Below are positions 15,879-24,154 of a stretch of DNA of 64,000 nucleotides, piece after piece. The position numbers and the translations under genes were made by a program. The stretch is from NCBI RefSeq assembly GCF_014643535.1, contig NZ_BMJQ01000023.1, positions 36,355 through 100,354 of the forward strand. The letters are read 5' to 3'. The DNA comes from Aliidongia dinghuensis (GTDB lineage Bacteria > Pseudomonadota > Alphaproteobacteria > ATCC43930 > CGMCC-115725). Under the pieces are notes generated by a model. The model had not been told where the DNA came from and made no database searches. It saw only the letters and a program-made list of their open reading frames with translations. The first letter of the stretch is position 1. Each line of letters starts with the position of its first letter.

Positions 15879-17690
15879 ATGGCCAAGGATCCGACCGGCG
15901 GCAGTTCCGGACCGCGCGCCAAGGGGCAACTGAAGGCGCTGGCGCCGCTCTGGCGCTTCCTTGCGCCCTATCGCGGCCGCCTGGCGCTGGCTGGCCTCTG
16001 CCTCATTGCCGCTGCCGGCGCGGTCCTGGTGCTGGGCCAGGGCGTACGCCATCTGGTCGACTGGGGTTTCGCCGATCCCTCGGGCGCCCGGCTCGATCAG
16101 GCAGCACTCGGCATGATCCTGATCGTGGCCGTGCTGGCCGGCGCCACGGCCGGTCGCTTCTATCTCGTGTCATGGCTGGGCGAGCGGGTCTCTGCCGACA
16201 TCCGGCGCGCCGTGTTCGACCGGGTCTTGAGCCTGTCGCCCGCCTTCTTCGAGACGACGCGGACCGGCGAGATCCTGACCCGGCTCACCTCGGACACGAC
16301 GCTGATCCAGACCGTGGTCGGCAGCAGCATGTCGCAGTGGCTCCGGAACGCGCTCATGTTCGTGGGCGCGCTCGCCATGCTCGTCGCGTCGAGCCCGAAG
16401 CTCGCGGCCGTCGTCCTGGTACTGGTGCCCTGCGTGCTCGTGCCGATCGTGCTGTTCGGCCGGCGCGAGAAGCGCCTGTCGCGCGCGGCCCAGGACCGGA
16501 TCGCCGATGTCGGCGCCTATGCCGAAGAGACGCTGAACGCCATCCGCACCGTCCAGGCCTTCACGCACGAATCGGTCGACCGGCGGCGCTTCGCCGAGCA
16601 TGTGTCCCGGGCACTGGGTTCGGCCGAGCGGCGGATCGCCACGCGCGCGCGCCTTCTGACGCTCGTGATCGCGCTCGCCTTCAGCGCCATCACCGCCGTG
16701 CTGTGGATCGGCGGGCACGAGGTGCTGGCCGGCCGCATGACGGCAGGCGACCTCACCGCCTTCGTCCTCTATGCCGTGTTGGTGGCGACCGCCGGCGCCA
16801 GCCTCAGCGAGCTCTGGGGCGACGTCCAGCGCGCCGCCGGGGCAGCCGAGCGGCTTCTGGAGTTGATCCGCGAGGTGCCGGACATCGCGGCCCCCGCCGT
16901 GCCCGGGCCGTTGCCGTCGCCGCCCCGGGGCCAGGTCGCGTTCCGGGACGTCACGTTCCATTATCCGGCCCGGCCCGACCGCTCGGCGCTCGACGGCCTG
17001 AGCTTCGAGGTGGCGCCGGGGGAGACCGTGGCGCTCGTCGGCCCGTCGGGCGCCGGCAAGACGACGCTGTTCCAGCTGCTGCTGCGCTCGTACGACCCGG
17101 CCGCGGGCGCGGTGCTGATCGACGGCGTCGACCTGCGCCGAGCCGATCCGGCCGAAGTGCGCAGGCGCATCGGCGTCGTGGCACAGGAACCGGTCGTGTT
17201 CAGCGCCAACGCCTGGGAGAACATCCGCTACGGCCGACCCGAGGCGTCGGACGCCGAGGTGCGCGCCGCCGCCGACGCGGCGCTCGCGACCGAGTTCCTC
17301 GACAAGCTGCCGGAGGGCTTCGACACGTTCCTCGGCGAAAAGGGTGTCCGGCTCTCGGGCGGCCAGCGCCAGCGGCTCGCCATCGCACGGGCGATCTTGC
17401 GCGATCCGGCGATCCTGCTGCTGGACGAAGCGACAAGCGCGCTCGATGCGGAGTCCGAGCGCGCGGTGCAGACGGCGCTCGACCGCCTGTCCAAGGGCCG
17501 CACCACGCTCGTGATCGCCCACCGGCTCGCGACCGTGCTGTCGGCCGACCGCATCATCGTGATCGACGAGGGCAAGGTGGTAGCGACCGGGACGCATGCG
17601 AGCCTCGTCGGCGAACGCGGGCTCTACGCGCGCCTGGCCGCCCTGCAGTTCGGCGCACCGACCCCTGCCCAGCACGCCGCCGCCCAATAG
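15879..17690 (+). CDS. ABC exporter half-transporter (MsbA/multidrug type)
   Basis: A 603-residue fusion of a six-segment transmembrane domain (about 25-320) and an ATPase domain (about 350-590). Its motifs are Walker A GPSGAGKTT, signature LSGGQRQRL, Walker B ILLLDEATSALD and switch His in IAHRLATVL. It would act as a homodimer exporting a lipid, drug or other amphipath across the inner membrane. It matches the alphaproteobacterial branch often annotated as an ABC transporter with a TM domain near rpmE, a common neighbourhood. The substrate cannot be told from sequence. Confidence 0.92.
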   Translation: MAKDPTGGSSGPRAKGQLKALAPLWRFLAPYRGRLALAGLCLIAAAGAVLVLGQGVRHLVDWGFADPSGARLDQAALGMILIVAVLAGATAGRFYLVSWLGERVSADIRRAVFDRVLSLSPAFFETTRTGEILTRLTSDTTLIQTVVGSSMSQWLRNALMFVGALAMLVASSPKLAAVVLVLVPCVLVPIVLFGRREKRLSRAAQDRIADVGAYAEETLNAIRTVQAFTHESVDRRRFAEHVSRALGSAERRIATRARLLTLVIALAFSAITAVLWIGGHEVLAGRMTAGDLTAFVLYAVLVATAGASLSELWGDVQRAAGAAERLLELIREVPDIAAPAVPGPLPSPPRGQVAFRDVTFHYPARPDRSALDGLSFEVAPGETVALVGPSGAGKTTLFQLLLRSYDPAAGAVLIDGVDLRRADPAEVRRRIGVVAQEPVVFSANAWENIRYGRPEASDAEVRAAADAALATEFLDKLPEGFDTFLGEKGVRLSGGQRQRLAIARAILRDPAILLLDEATSALDAESERAVQTALDRLSKGRTTLVIAHRLATVLSADRIIVIDEGKVVATGTHASLVGERGLYARLAALQFGAPTPAQHAAAQ

Positions 17691-17754
17691 ATCGCCTGAT
17701 TCTGCCGGACAGCCGCAGTCTGTAACAAAAGGGACATGGCTGCCTCCCACCGGG

Positions 17755-17782
17755 TTGTCGTGCCGAATTCTCCGACTATATT
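17755..17782 (+). promoter_or_regulatory. Possible sigma-70 promoter for GNAT gene
   Basis: TTGTCG (17,755-17,760) and TATATT (17,777-17,782), separated by 16 bp, lie about 46 bp before the GNAT start in an otherwise non-coding gap. Confidence 0.4.
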
Positions 17783-17827
17783 GCACTGCAGCAAGCGCAT
17801 TGCGGCGCAACAGTACGGTATTGGGCT

Positions 17828-18367
17828 ATGATTCACTATCGGACGCTGGGCCAAGCGGACGCCGGCGAGATCGAACGTCACCTGCTTCGGCTGAACGCCG
17901 ACGACCGGTATTCGCGGTTTCACGGCCGCGCCGGCGACGATCATGTCCGGCGCTATGTTGTCCAACTGCCGTGGTCCACTCATTCGGCTATCGGCGCCTT
18001 CGAGCACGGCCATCTGGTCGGCATCGGCGAGATCGCCTACGACAAGCCCTTCGTGCCCGAGGTCGCGGAAATCGCGGTCAGCGTCGACCGGGTGCTGCGT
18101 GGCCGCGGCGTCGGCCGCGAGTTGATTGAGCGCGCAGTGCGCGCCGCCGGCTGGCGCGGCGCCAGCCGGTGCACGCTGCATTTCCTGCACACCAACGCCT
18201 CGATCCCGCGCATCGTCCGGCGCCTCGCCGGCACGGTCGATTTCGCCGAGGGCGAGGCCGTCATCACGGCGGAACGTCCAAGCTTGCGGCTCTGGCTCGA
18301 CAAGCTCGGCGAGGCGCAGGCCTCGGTCGCGGGCGTGCTAGCGCCGCTCTGGACGAAGGCAGCCTGA
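17828..18367 (+). CDS. GNAT family N-acetyltransferase
   Basis: A 179-residue acetyl-CoA-dependent acyltransferase. The start HYRTLGQADAGEIERHLLRL and the DRYSRFHGRAGDDHVRRYV segment match the PatZ-like or putative stress-related GNAT group. Acetyl-CoA binding motif A is VAEIAVSVDRVLRGRGVGRELIERAV at about 78-103, with the RGRGVGRE pyrophosphate loop. The acceptor is unknown. It is transcribed from its own short upstream region. Confidence 0.85.
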   Translation: MIHYRTLGQADAGEIERHLLRLNADDRYSRFHGRAGDDHVRRYVVQLPWSTHSAIGAFEHGHLVGIGEIAYDKPFVPEVAEIAVSVDRVLRGRGVGRELIERAVRAAGWRGASRCTLHFLHTNASIPRIVRRLAGTVDFAEGEAVITAERPSLRLWLDKLGEAQASVAGVLAPLWTKAA

Positions 18368-18380
18368 GAGCGCACCTCGC

Positions 18381-19475
18381 TCAGTTCGCGTATTCGGCGC
18401 GGATCTGCTGGCGCAGCAGGTCGATCGGCATCAGCTGGCCGGCCTGCTCATAGTACCAGAAGGTCCAGCCGTTGCAGGACGGCGCGCCCTGGACCTCGGC
18501 GCCGACCTGATGGATCGAACCCTTGCCGTTCGCCCAGATGAGCGTGCCGTCGGGGCGCACGCGTGCGGCCCAGCGCCGGCTCTGATCGACCAGCACGGTG
18601 CCGGGCGGGATCATGCCGCGCTCGACGAGCGTGCCGAAGGGCACGCGCGGCTCGCTGCGCTTCGACTGGATCGTCAGGTCCTCGGCCGGCACGGGCAGCA
18701 CGGCGGCGATGCGCTCGCGCGCGAGCCGCGCATAAGTCTCGTCCCGCTCGAGCCCGATGAAGCGGCGGCCTAGGCGTTTCGCGACAGCGCCGGTCGTGCC
18801 GGTGCCGAAGAACGGGTCGACGACCAGGTCGCCGGGCTTGGTGGATGCCAGCAGCACGCGATGCAGGAGCGCCTCGGGCTTCTGGGTCGGATGCGCCTTG
18901 CGCCCGTCGAGCTTCAAGCGCTCCGGGCCGCCGCACAGCGGGATCAGCCAATCGCTGCGCATCTGAAGGTCCTCGTTCAGGCCCTTCATGGTTTCGTAGT
19001 TGAAGGTGTAGCGCGCGTCCTTGTCCTTGGCGCACCACAGCATGGTCTCGTGCGCGTTGGTGAAGCGCTTGCCGCGGAAGTTCGGCATCGGGTTGGTCTT
19101 GCGCCACACGATGTCGTTCAGGATCCACAGGCCCAGGTCCTGCACGATCGCGCCGACCCGATAGATATTGTGGTACGAGCCGATGACCCAGAAGCTGCCG
19201 GTCGGCTTCAGGATGCGCTTCGCCGCCGCAATCCAGTCGCGCGTGAAGCGATCATAAGTCGCGAAATCGTCGAACTTGTCCCACTCGTCGTCGACGCCGT
19301 CGACGACCGAGTTGTTCGGGCGCCGCAGATCGTTGTTGAGCTGCAGGTTGTAGGGCGGGTCGGCGAACACGAGGTCGACCGAATTCGCCGGCATGGCGCG
19401 CATCAGCGCGGTCGAGTCGCCGACCAGCACCGAATCGACTTCGAGCGTGTGAATCCTGGACATGCGCTGCACCAT
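18381..19475 (-). CDS. ccrM: Cell-cycle DNA adenine methyltransferase CcrM (GANTC)
   Basis: A beta-class adenine-N6 methyltransferase of about 364 residues that methylates the A in GANTC and times cell-cycle transcription in alphaproteobacteria. The catalytic motif DPPY lies in LVFADPPYNLQLNNDLRRP. The AdoMet motif FFGTGTTG is in VDPFFGTGTTGAVAKRLGRRF, and KAHPTQKPEALLHRV precedes it. The C-terminal ~80-residue domain (EPRVPFGTLVERGMI ... SIHQVGAEVQGAPSCNGWTFW) is the CcrM-specific DNA-recognition tail. The start is one of 19,475, 19,463 or 19,499. GANTC sites are clustered at the MarR operator region in this same window. Confidence 0.96.
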   Translation of the reverse strand: MVQRMSRIHTLEVDSVLVGDSTALMRAMPANSVDLVFADPPYNLQLNNDLRRPNNSVVDGVDDEWDKFDDFATYDRFTRDWIAAAKRILKPTGSFWVIGSYHNIYRVGAIVQDLGLWILNDIVWRKTNPMPNFRGKRFTNAHETMLWCAKDKDARYTFNYETMKGLNEDLQMRSDWLIPLCGGPERLKLDGRKAHPTQKPEALLHRVLLASTKPGDLVVDPFFGTGTTGAVAKRLGRRFIGLERDETYARLARERIAAVLPVPAEDLTIQSKRSEPRVPFGTLVERGMIPPGTVLVDQSRRWAARVRPDGTLIWANGKGSIHQVGAEVQGAPSCNGWTFWYYEQAGQLMPIDLLRQQIRAEYAN

Positions 19476-19660
19476 GAATCCCGCCGAGTCGCGCGTCAAT
19501 GGGCTGTGATTCCCCGACGATTCGAAATTTCTGCGGGTGAGTCCGCGCGGCCATAGTCAGCACCCACCCGCTTCGGCATAGTGGTCCGAAAACCGCCAGA
19601 GGCCGTCCTTCGAAGCGCGGCCCGGCGAAGAGCGGCCCGGATTGCCGAGGGGAGGACACC

Positions 19661-21244
19661 ATGCTGGACGAGACGCCAGGCGCCCGCGCCCGCCGCAACA
19701 CGATCGGCGACGGGCTGCGCCGTGCCGCCTCGCGCTATCGCGAGCGCGCGGCGCTCCGCTACGGCGAGCGGGCCTGGAGCTTCCGGGCGCTCGATGAGGC
19801 GGCCGACCGGGTCGCGCACGCCTTGCTCCACAAGGGGCTCGCCAAGGGCGACCGGGTCGCGGCATACGGGCGCAATTCCGACGCCTATCTCTTGCTCTGG
19901 CTTGGCACAGTGCGCGCCGGCCTCGTCCATGTGCCGGTCAACTATGCGCTAACCCCATCGGAGCTCGGCTATATCGTGCGCCAGTCCGGCGCCAAGGCCG
20001 TGATCAGCGACGCCGCACTTGACGCCAACCTGGCCGAGCTCCAGGCGGCGGGCGACCTGATGTTCGGCCATTTCGAGGACGGCCATTTCGAGGACGGCCA
20101 TTTCGAGGACAGGCTGGGCCTGGACGTGCTGGCAACGGCGCTCGACGAGACGGCACGCCGCGCAGCCGACCAGGACATCGCCGACACGGACCTGGCGCAG
20201 ATCCTCTATACCTCCGGCACGACGGCAGCACCCAAGGGCGCCATGCTGACCCACCGCGCGATCCTGGCCGAATACGAGAGCTGCATCCACGAGCTCGATT
20301 TCGGCCCGAACGACAAGGCGCTCGCCGCATTGCCGCTCTACCATTCGGCCCAGATGCATTGCTTCAGCATGCCCCAGCTCATGGCCGGCGCGACGACCGT
20401 GCTGCTGCAGGCGCCCGAGCCCGCGACCGTGCTGCGCCTGATCGAGGAGCACGGCATCACGTCGTTCTTCTCGCCGCCGACCGTGTGGATCAGCCTGCTC
20501 CGGCACGAGGATTTCGACCGGCGCGATCTCTCGACGCTGCGCCATGTCTATTACGGCGCCTCGATCATGCCCGTGCCGGTGCTCGACGAGCTACGCCGCC
20601 GGCTACCGAACGCCGGCCCATACAATTGCTATGGCCAGAGCGAGATCGCGCCCCTCGCGACCGTGCTCCGGCCCGAGGAGCATCTGGAGCGCCCGGCCTC
20701 GGCCGGCCGGCCGGTGCTGAATGTCGAGACCCGCGTCGTCGATGCCGAGATGAACGACTGCCCGCCCGGCGTCCAGGGCGAGATCGTCCATCGCTCGCCG
20801 CAGCTTTTGACCGGCTACTGGGACAAGCCCAAGGAGACGGCGGAGGTCTTCGAGGGCGGCTGGTTCCATTCCGGCGATGTCGGCGTCATGGACGAGGCCG
20901 GCTATCTCACCATCGTCGACCGCATCAAGGACGTGATCAAGACCGGCGGCATCCAGGTCGCCTCGCGCGAGGTCGAGGAGGCGTTGTTCACCCACCCGGC
21001 CGTGTCTGAGGTCGCGGTCATAGCATTGCCCGACCCGAAATGGGTCGAGGCGGTGACGGCCGTCGTCGTGCTGCGCCGCGACCAGGCGGCGACCGAGGCG
21101 GATCTCATCGAGCACGCCCGCCAGACGCTGGCACCGTTCAAGCTGCCGAAGCGCGTGTTCTTCGTGGAAGCCCTGCCGCGCAACACGGCCGGCAAGCTGC
21201 TGAAGCGCGAGTTGCGGAAAAGCTTCGCGGAGCAGGTGGATTAA
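19661..21244 (+). CDS. Acyl-CoA synthetase (fatty-acid or aryl-CoA ligase)
   Basis: A 527-residue AMP-forming ligase. ATP motif YTSGTTAAPKGAMLTH at about 185-200, YGQSE near 322, the hinge region DRIKDVIKTGG near 420-430 and the catalytic Lys in NTAGKLLKREL near 513 are all present. It activates a carboxylic acid to its CoA ester; chain length cannot be read from sequence. The N-terminal domain contains an unusual perfect three-copy 15-bp repeat encoding GHFED (residues 136-150), absent from typical relatives. A hairpin follows. Confidence 0.92.
   Translation: MLDETPGARARRNTIGDGLRRAASRYRERAALRYGERAWSFRALDEAADRVAHALLHKGLAKGDRVAAYGRNSDAYLLLWLGTVRAGLVHVPVNYALTPSELGYIVRQSGAKAVISDAALDANLAELQAAGDLMFGHFEDGHFEDGHFEDRLGLDVLATALDETARRAADQDIADTDLAQILYTSGTTAAPKGAMLTHRAILAEYESCIHELDFGPNDKALAALPLYHSAQMHCFSMPQLMAGATTVLLQAPEPATVLRLIEEHGITSFFSPPTVWISLLRHEDFDRRDLSTLRHVYYGASIMPVPVLDELRRRLPNAGPYNCYGQSEIAPLATVLRPEEHLERPASAGRPVLNVETRVVDAEMNDCPPGVQGEIVHRSPQLLTGYWDKPKETAEVFEGGWFHSGDVGVMDEAGYLTIVDRIKDVIKTGGIQVASREVEEALFTHPAVSEVAVIALPDPKWVEAVTAVVVLRRDQAATEADLIEHARQTLAPFKLPKRVFFVEALPRNTAGKLLKRELRKSFAEQVD
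20066..20110 (+). repeat. Three perfect 15-bp tandem repeats inside acyl-CoA ligase
   Basis: GGCCATTTCGAGGAC occurs three times head to tail (20,066-20,080, 20,081-20,095, 20,096-20,110) and is translated in frame as GHFED three times. The repeats are exact, including wobble positions, which indicates recent slippage or duplication rather than old selection. Confidence 0.95.
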
Positions 21245-21245
21245 A

Positions 21246-21271
21246 CCCTAGCCCGCTCACGCGGGCGAGGG
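21246..21271. terminator. Bidirectional hairpin between convergent genes
   Basis: CCCT-A-GCCCGC and GCGGGC-G-AGGG pair around TCAC, with one A/G mismatch, in the 33-bp gap between the acyl-CoA ligase and glycosyltransferase stops. It resembles the hairpin at 5013-5036. Confidence 0.6.
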
Positions 21272-21277
21272 ACGTAC

Positions 21278-22819
21278 CTAGCGATAGCGCCGGAACGCCG
21301 GCCAGACCTCGGCCAAGGGCCGGCGCAGGCCGCGGCATAGGATGATCGGCCGGTCGTTCTCGTAGGGCATGACGTAGGGCGCACCGATCTGCCCCGCGAT
21401 CTCGGTCGAGCGGCAGAGCCGGGCGAGCCGGTCCGGGTCGCCGTTGACCAGGATCATCGCGTCGCCGTCGAAGCCGCGCACGCCCCAGAGAAAATACTGG
21501 TTCTGGCCGCTCAGGGCCGGCGGCAGCCCGTCGGCGGCGCCATAGACGTCGAGCGCCGCCGCCTCGCCGTAATCGACGGCCACGAGCGCCGTGTGGGCGC
21601 GCTCGTCATCCGGCAGCGCTCGATAGACCGCCGCCACCTGGGCCTCAAGCGTGCGCCAGCCGAGCTGGTCGGAGAACAGCTGGGTGAGCGGCGCACCGAT
21701 CGCGGCCGCCTCCTCGGGCGGCGGCGCCAGATGGGTGGCGGCGAGATAGCGCGCCAGCACCGGCGGATCGAGGATCGGTAGCACGACCGGCGCCGCCACG
21801 GCCGCCGCGAGGCCGGCAAGCGCCAGCCAAGCCGTGCGCAGCCCGCGGCCGAGCGACTGCAGTCCCACGGCACCGACCGCAAACAGGCTCGGATAGGCCG
21901 CAGCAAGATAGTAGTTCTTGCCATGGGCGCCGATGACGATCGCGGCGGCGACGGCATAGGCCATCGCGATGAACCGTGCATGCTTGAGACGCGGCCCCCG
22001 GAAGGGCGCCACGAGGCCGGCGATCCAGAGCGGCGCCAACACGATGTTCTGCTCGAACGCCTGGCGGATGAGGAAGCGGATCGGCGTGCCGGTGAAGTTG
22101 GTGCCGCCAACGGCCGGCCGGATGACCTCGAAGAACGGCCAACCGTGGAGCTGCTGCCAGACGAGGCTGGGCGCGCCGATCACCAGGGCCAAGAGCGCCG
22201 CGCGCCAGCAATCGCGATGGCGGTACAGCGCCCGCGCCGGAGTCGCGAGCAAGCCCGCAGCCAGCGCCAGAAGCCAGATCGCCATGCCGTATTTCGCCTG
22301 CATGCCGAGCCCGGCCACGATCGCGGCGGCGTAAAGGTAGCGTCCCTCGCCGCTCCGCACCGCGCGCAGCACCAGATATGTGAGGCCGGTCCAGCAGAGC
22401 GGCTCCAGGGTCTCGGTCGTCAGCACCGTGCTGAGGGCCACCAGCATGGGCGAGAGGCTGGCGGCGAGGCCCGCGACCCAGGCCCCGGTCGTGCTGCCGC
22501 CGAGCGCGCGCGTAATCGCCGCGGTCAGCGGCACGAGCAGGACCGCCGAGAGCGCCGCCGGCACACGCAACAACCAGACATTCGTGCCGAACAGTTGCGT
22601 CGCCGCCGCGAGGAGCGGGATGAGCGGTGGCTGATCGACGTAGCCCCAGTCCGGCCGCCGGCCGCAGACGATGAAATAGAGCTCGTTGCGGAAGATGTCG
22701 TAGCGCCCGGCCAGCGCGAAATGGACCAGTGCCACCAGCGCCGTGATCAGCCACACCGCTGGCTCGCGCCGCCACGACGCGCGGCAGATCTCCACGAAGC
22801 GCTCCGCCATGCCCGTCAT
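21278..22819 (-). CDS. GT39/PMT_2-type membrane glycosyltransferase
   Basis: A ~513-residue integral membrane protein of the dolichyl/undecaprenyl-phosphate-sugar mannosyltransferase class (ArnT and PMT relatives). The first periplasmic loop carries GYVDQPPLIPLLA, the acidic motif of the family. About ten hydrophobic segments follow, and then a soluble C-terminal domain (from about 400). It transfers a sugar from a polyprenyl-phosphate carrier to an unknown acceptor in the periplasm. The start is uncertain: ATG 22,819 (MTGMAERF), 22,810, or the upstream 22,873. It is divergent from a MarR regulator that shares an operator candidate with it. Confidence 0.87.
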   Translation of the reverse strand: MTGMAERFVEICRASWRREPAVWLITALVALVHFALAGRYDIFRNELYFIVCGRRPDWGYVDQPPLIPLLAAATQLFGTNVWLLRVPAALSAVLLVPLTAAITRALGGSTTGAWVAGLAASLSPMLVALSTVLTTETLEPLCWTGLTYLVLRAVRSGEGRYLYAAAIVAGLGMQAKYGMAIWLLALAAGLLATPARALYRHRDCWRAALLALVIGAPSLVWQQLHGWPFFEVIRPAVGGTNFTGTPIRFLIRQAFEQNIVLAPLWIAGLVAPFRGPRLKHARFIAMAYAVAAAIVIGAHGKNYYLAAAYPSLFAVGAVGLQSLGRGLRTAWLALAGLAAAVAAPVVLPILDPPVLARYLAATHLAPPPEEAAAIGAPLTQLFSDQLGWRTLEAQVAAVYRALPDDERAHTALVAVDYGEAAALDVYGAADGLPPALSGQNQYFLWGVRGFDGDAMILVNGDPDRLARLCRSTEIAGQIGAPYVMPYENDRPIILCRGLRRPLAEVWPAFRRYR

Positions 22820-22831
22820 CCAATTTATGAA

Positions 22832-22917
22832 GCTATGCGTATCAAATTGGAAGCGATTCTCTCGTAGAGTCAAATTAAGTTTTTCGATTCACAACTGATA
22901 TCGTTACGCATAGCGTA
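22832..22917. promoter_or_regulatory. Paired operator sites between GT39 gene and marR
   Basis: GCTATGCGTA (22,832-22,841) is the exact reverse complement of TACGCATAGC (22,905-22,914). The second copy is itself a palindrome, TACGC-ATA-GCGTA (22,905-22,917), 5 bp before the MarR start. Such paired palindromes are typical MarR operators. Three GANTC sites (22,855, 22,867 and 22,886) lie between them, so CcrM methylation may affect this region. Confidence 0.65.
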
Positions 22918-22922
22918 TTAAT

Positions 22923-23366
22923 ATGACGGATGATCGGAACAGCGACGCAACAGATGCCCGGCGCCTGCGTGCGAGCCTGGCGCGGCTGCAGCGGCGGCTT
23001 CGCGCGGAGCGCGGCGAGATCGGGCTCGGGCCGTCGCGCTACAGCGCGCTCGCCTGCCTCTATCGCAACGGGCCGATGAGTGCCGTCGAGCTGGCGGCGG
23101 AGGAGCGGTTGCAGCCGCAATCGCTGACCCGCGTGCTGGCGGCGCTCGAGGAGCAGCATCTGATCAGCCGCCGACCCGACGAGGACGACCGGCGGCGCGT
23201 GCGCCTTGAGATCACGCCCGCCGGCATTGAGCGGTTGCGCACGGCGGTCGCCCGCCAGGAGACCTGGCTCGCCGACGCCATGCGCCGGCGCCTCTCGCCG
23301 GTCGAGCGGGAACTGATGCTGCTGGTCGTGCAGTTGATGGACCGCCTCGCCGATCCCGAGGGCTAA
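22923..23366 (+). CDS. MarR family transcriptional regulator
   Basis: A 147-residue winged-helix repressor-type protein. The core MSAVELAAEERLQPQSLTRVLAALEEQHLISRRPDEDDRRRVRLEITPAG at about 56-105 contains the helix-turn-helix and the DxRR wing typical of MarR. It acts as a dimer and usually loses DNA binding when it binds a small aromatic or amphipathic ligand. It is divergent from the membrane glycosyltransferase gene, and palindromic sites lie directly upstream of it. Autoregulation and control of the glycosyltransferase are the likely roles. Confidence 0.9.
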   Translation: MTDDRNSDATDARRLRASLARLQRRLRAERGEIGLGPSRYSALACLYRNGPMSAVELAAEERLQPQSLTRVLAALEEQHLISRRPDEDDRRRVRLEITPAGIERLRTAVARQETWLADAMRRRLSPVERELMLLVVQLMDRLADPEG

Positions 23367-23413
23367 GTTGAGAACTTAGCCAGCTATGCCCGCGCTGGGT
23401 GACAAGCAGTCAA

Positions 23414-24064
23414 TCAAGGACTCGATGCAGAAGATCGTGCCAACGCATAATTGGGGCAGTTGGCAGATAGAGACGACCACAACCTATCAAGTGCCGCGCG
23501 TGATTGTTGCCGTTCGATATTTTGCGCAGTCGTATTGTCGATGAAATTACTTTCCTGGCGCATAATCTCGAAACGACCGCCGGACGGCCTCTGATACAGG
23601 ACCACATAGCCGCAATGTCGGTCTACATTCGTGAAATAGGCGGCGATGTCTATAGCAGCATACACACCTGGGTATGGGGCTGAAGCGGGATCTTTGGTCC
23701 ATGTAACTTTCAATATAAGTCGCCGTTTCAATGCGCCAAATCGCTCATTGTATTCGCGATTGTTTTGAGAAAATTGCACAAGCGAAAGCAAGCTCCTCTG
23801 ACCATCTGTCATCATTGCGTAAGCGCGCTGATACTGCCCGCCATCGAGCGCAGAAAAGTACTCGGATGTTACCTCGAGAACCTCCTGCCTTTGACTAGCA
23901 GAAGGCAGCCAACCCGGCGCCGAATCGCTCGTAACATTTATTGCTCCGAGAGTATCCGACGGAGCCGACTGCTCCCCTACCGGTGAGCTCAGAGCCGTTA
24001 CCGGCGAAAAGATGGCGGAAGCTTCAGCCGCAATCAAAGCCGCGAAAATTACCCACAACTTCAT
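23414..24064 (-). CDS. Secreted DUF4019-like protein
   Basis: A 216-residue exported protein. An N-terminal signal sequence (about 1-24, KLWVIFAALIAAEASAIFSP) is followed by a ~50-residue linker. The C-terminal domain has the pattern SEYFSALDGGQYQRAYAMMTDGQR ... GVYAAIDIAAYFTNVDRHCGYVVLYQRPSGGRFEIMRQESNF, like DUF4019/NTF2-like periplasmic proteins. The gene is clearly AT-richer than its neighbours on both sides, suggesting acquisition. It stands alone between marR and the AEC carrier gene. The function is unknown. Confidence 0.7.
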   Translation of the reverse strand: MKLWVIFAALIAAEASAIFSPVTALSSPVGEQSAPSDTLGAINVTSDSAPGWLPSASQRQEVLEVTSEYFSALDGGQYQRAYAMMTDGQRSLLSLVQFSQNNREYNERFGALKRRLILKVTWTKDPASAPYPGVYAAIDIAAYFTNVDRHCGYVVLYQRPSGGRFEIMRQESNFIDNTTAQNIERQQSRAALDRLWSSLSANCPNYALARSSASSP

Positions 24065-24154
24065 TGCGAGCTCCCGTTACCTATGCGACTTTCTCATGTA
24101 GAGACGACGCCCGCAACCGCTCGCGAACCACCCTCCCCCAATCGGCTTTTCTTC

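Noticed and set aside
16170..17810. 546-codon minus-strand open frame
   Set aside because: Antisense of the ABC exporter.
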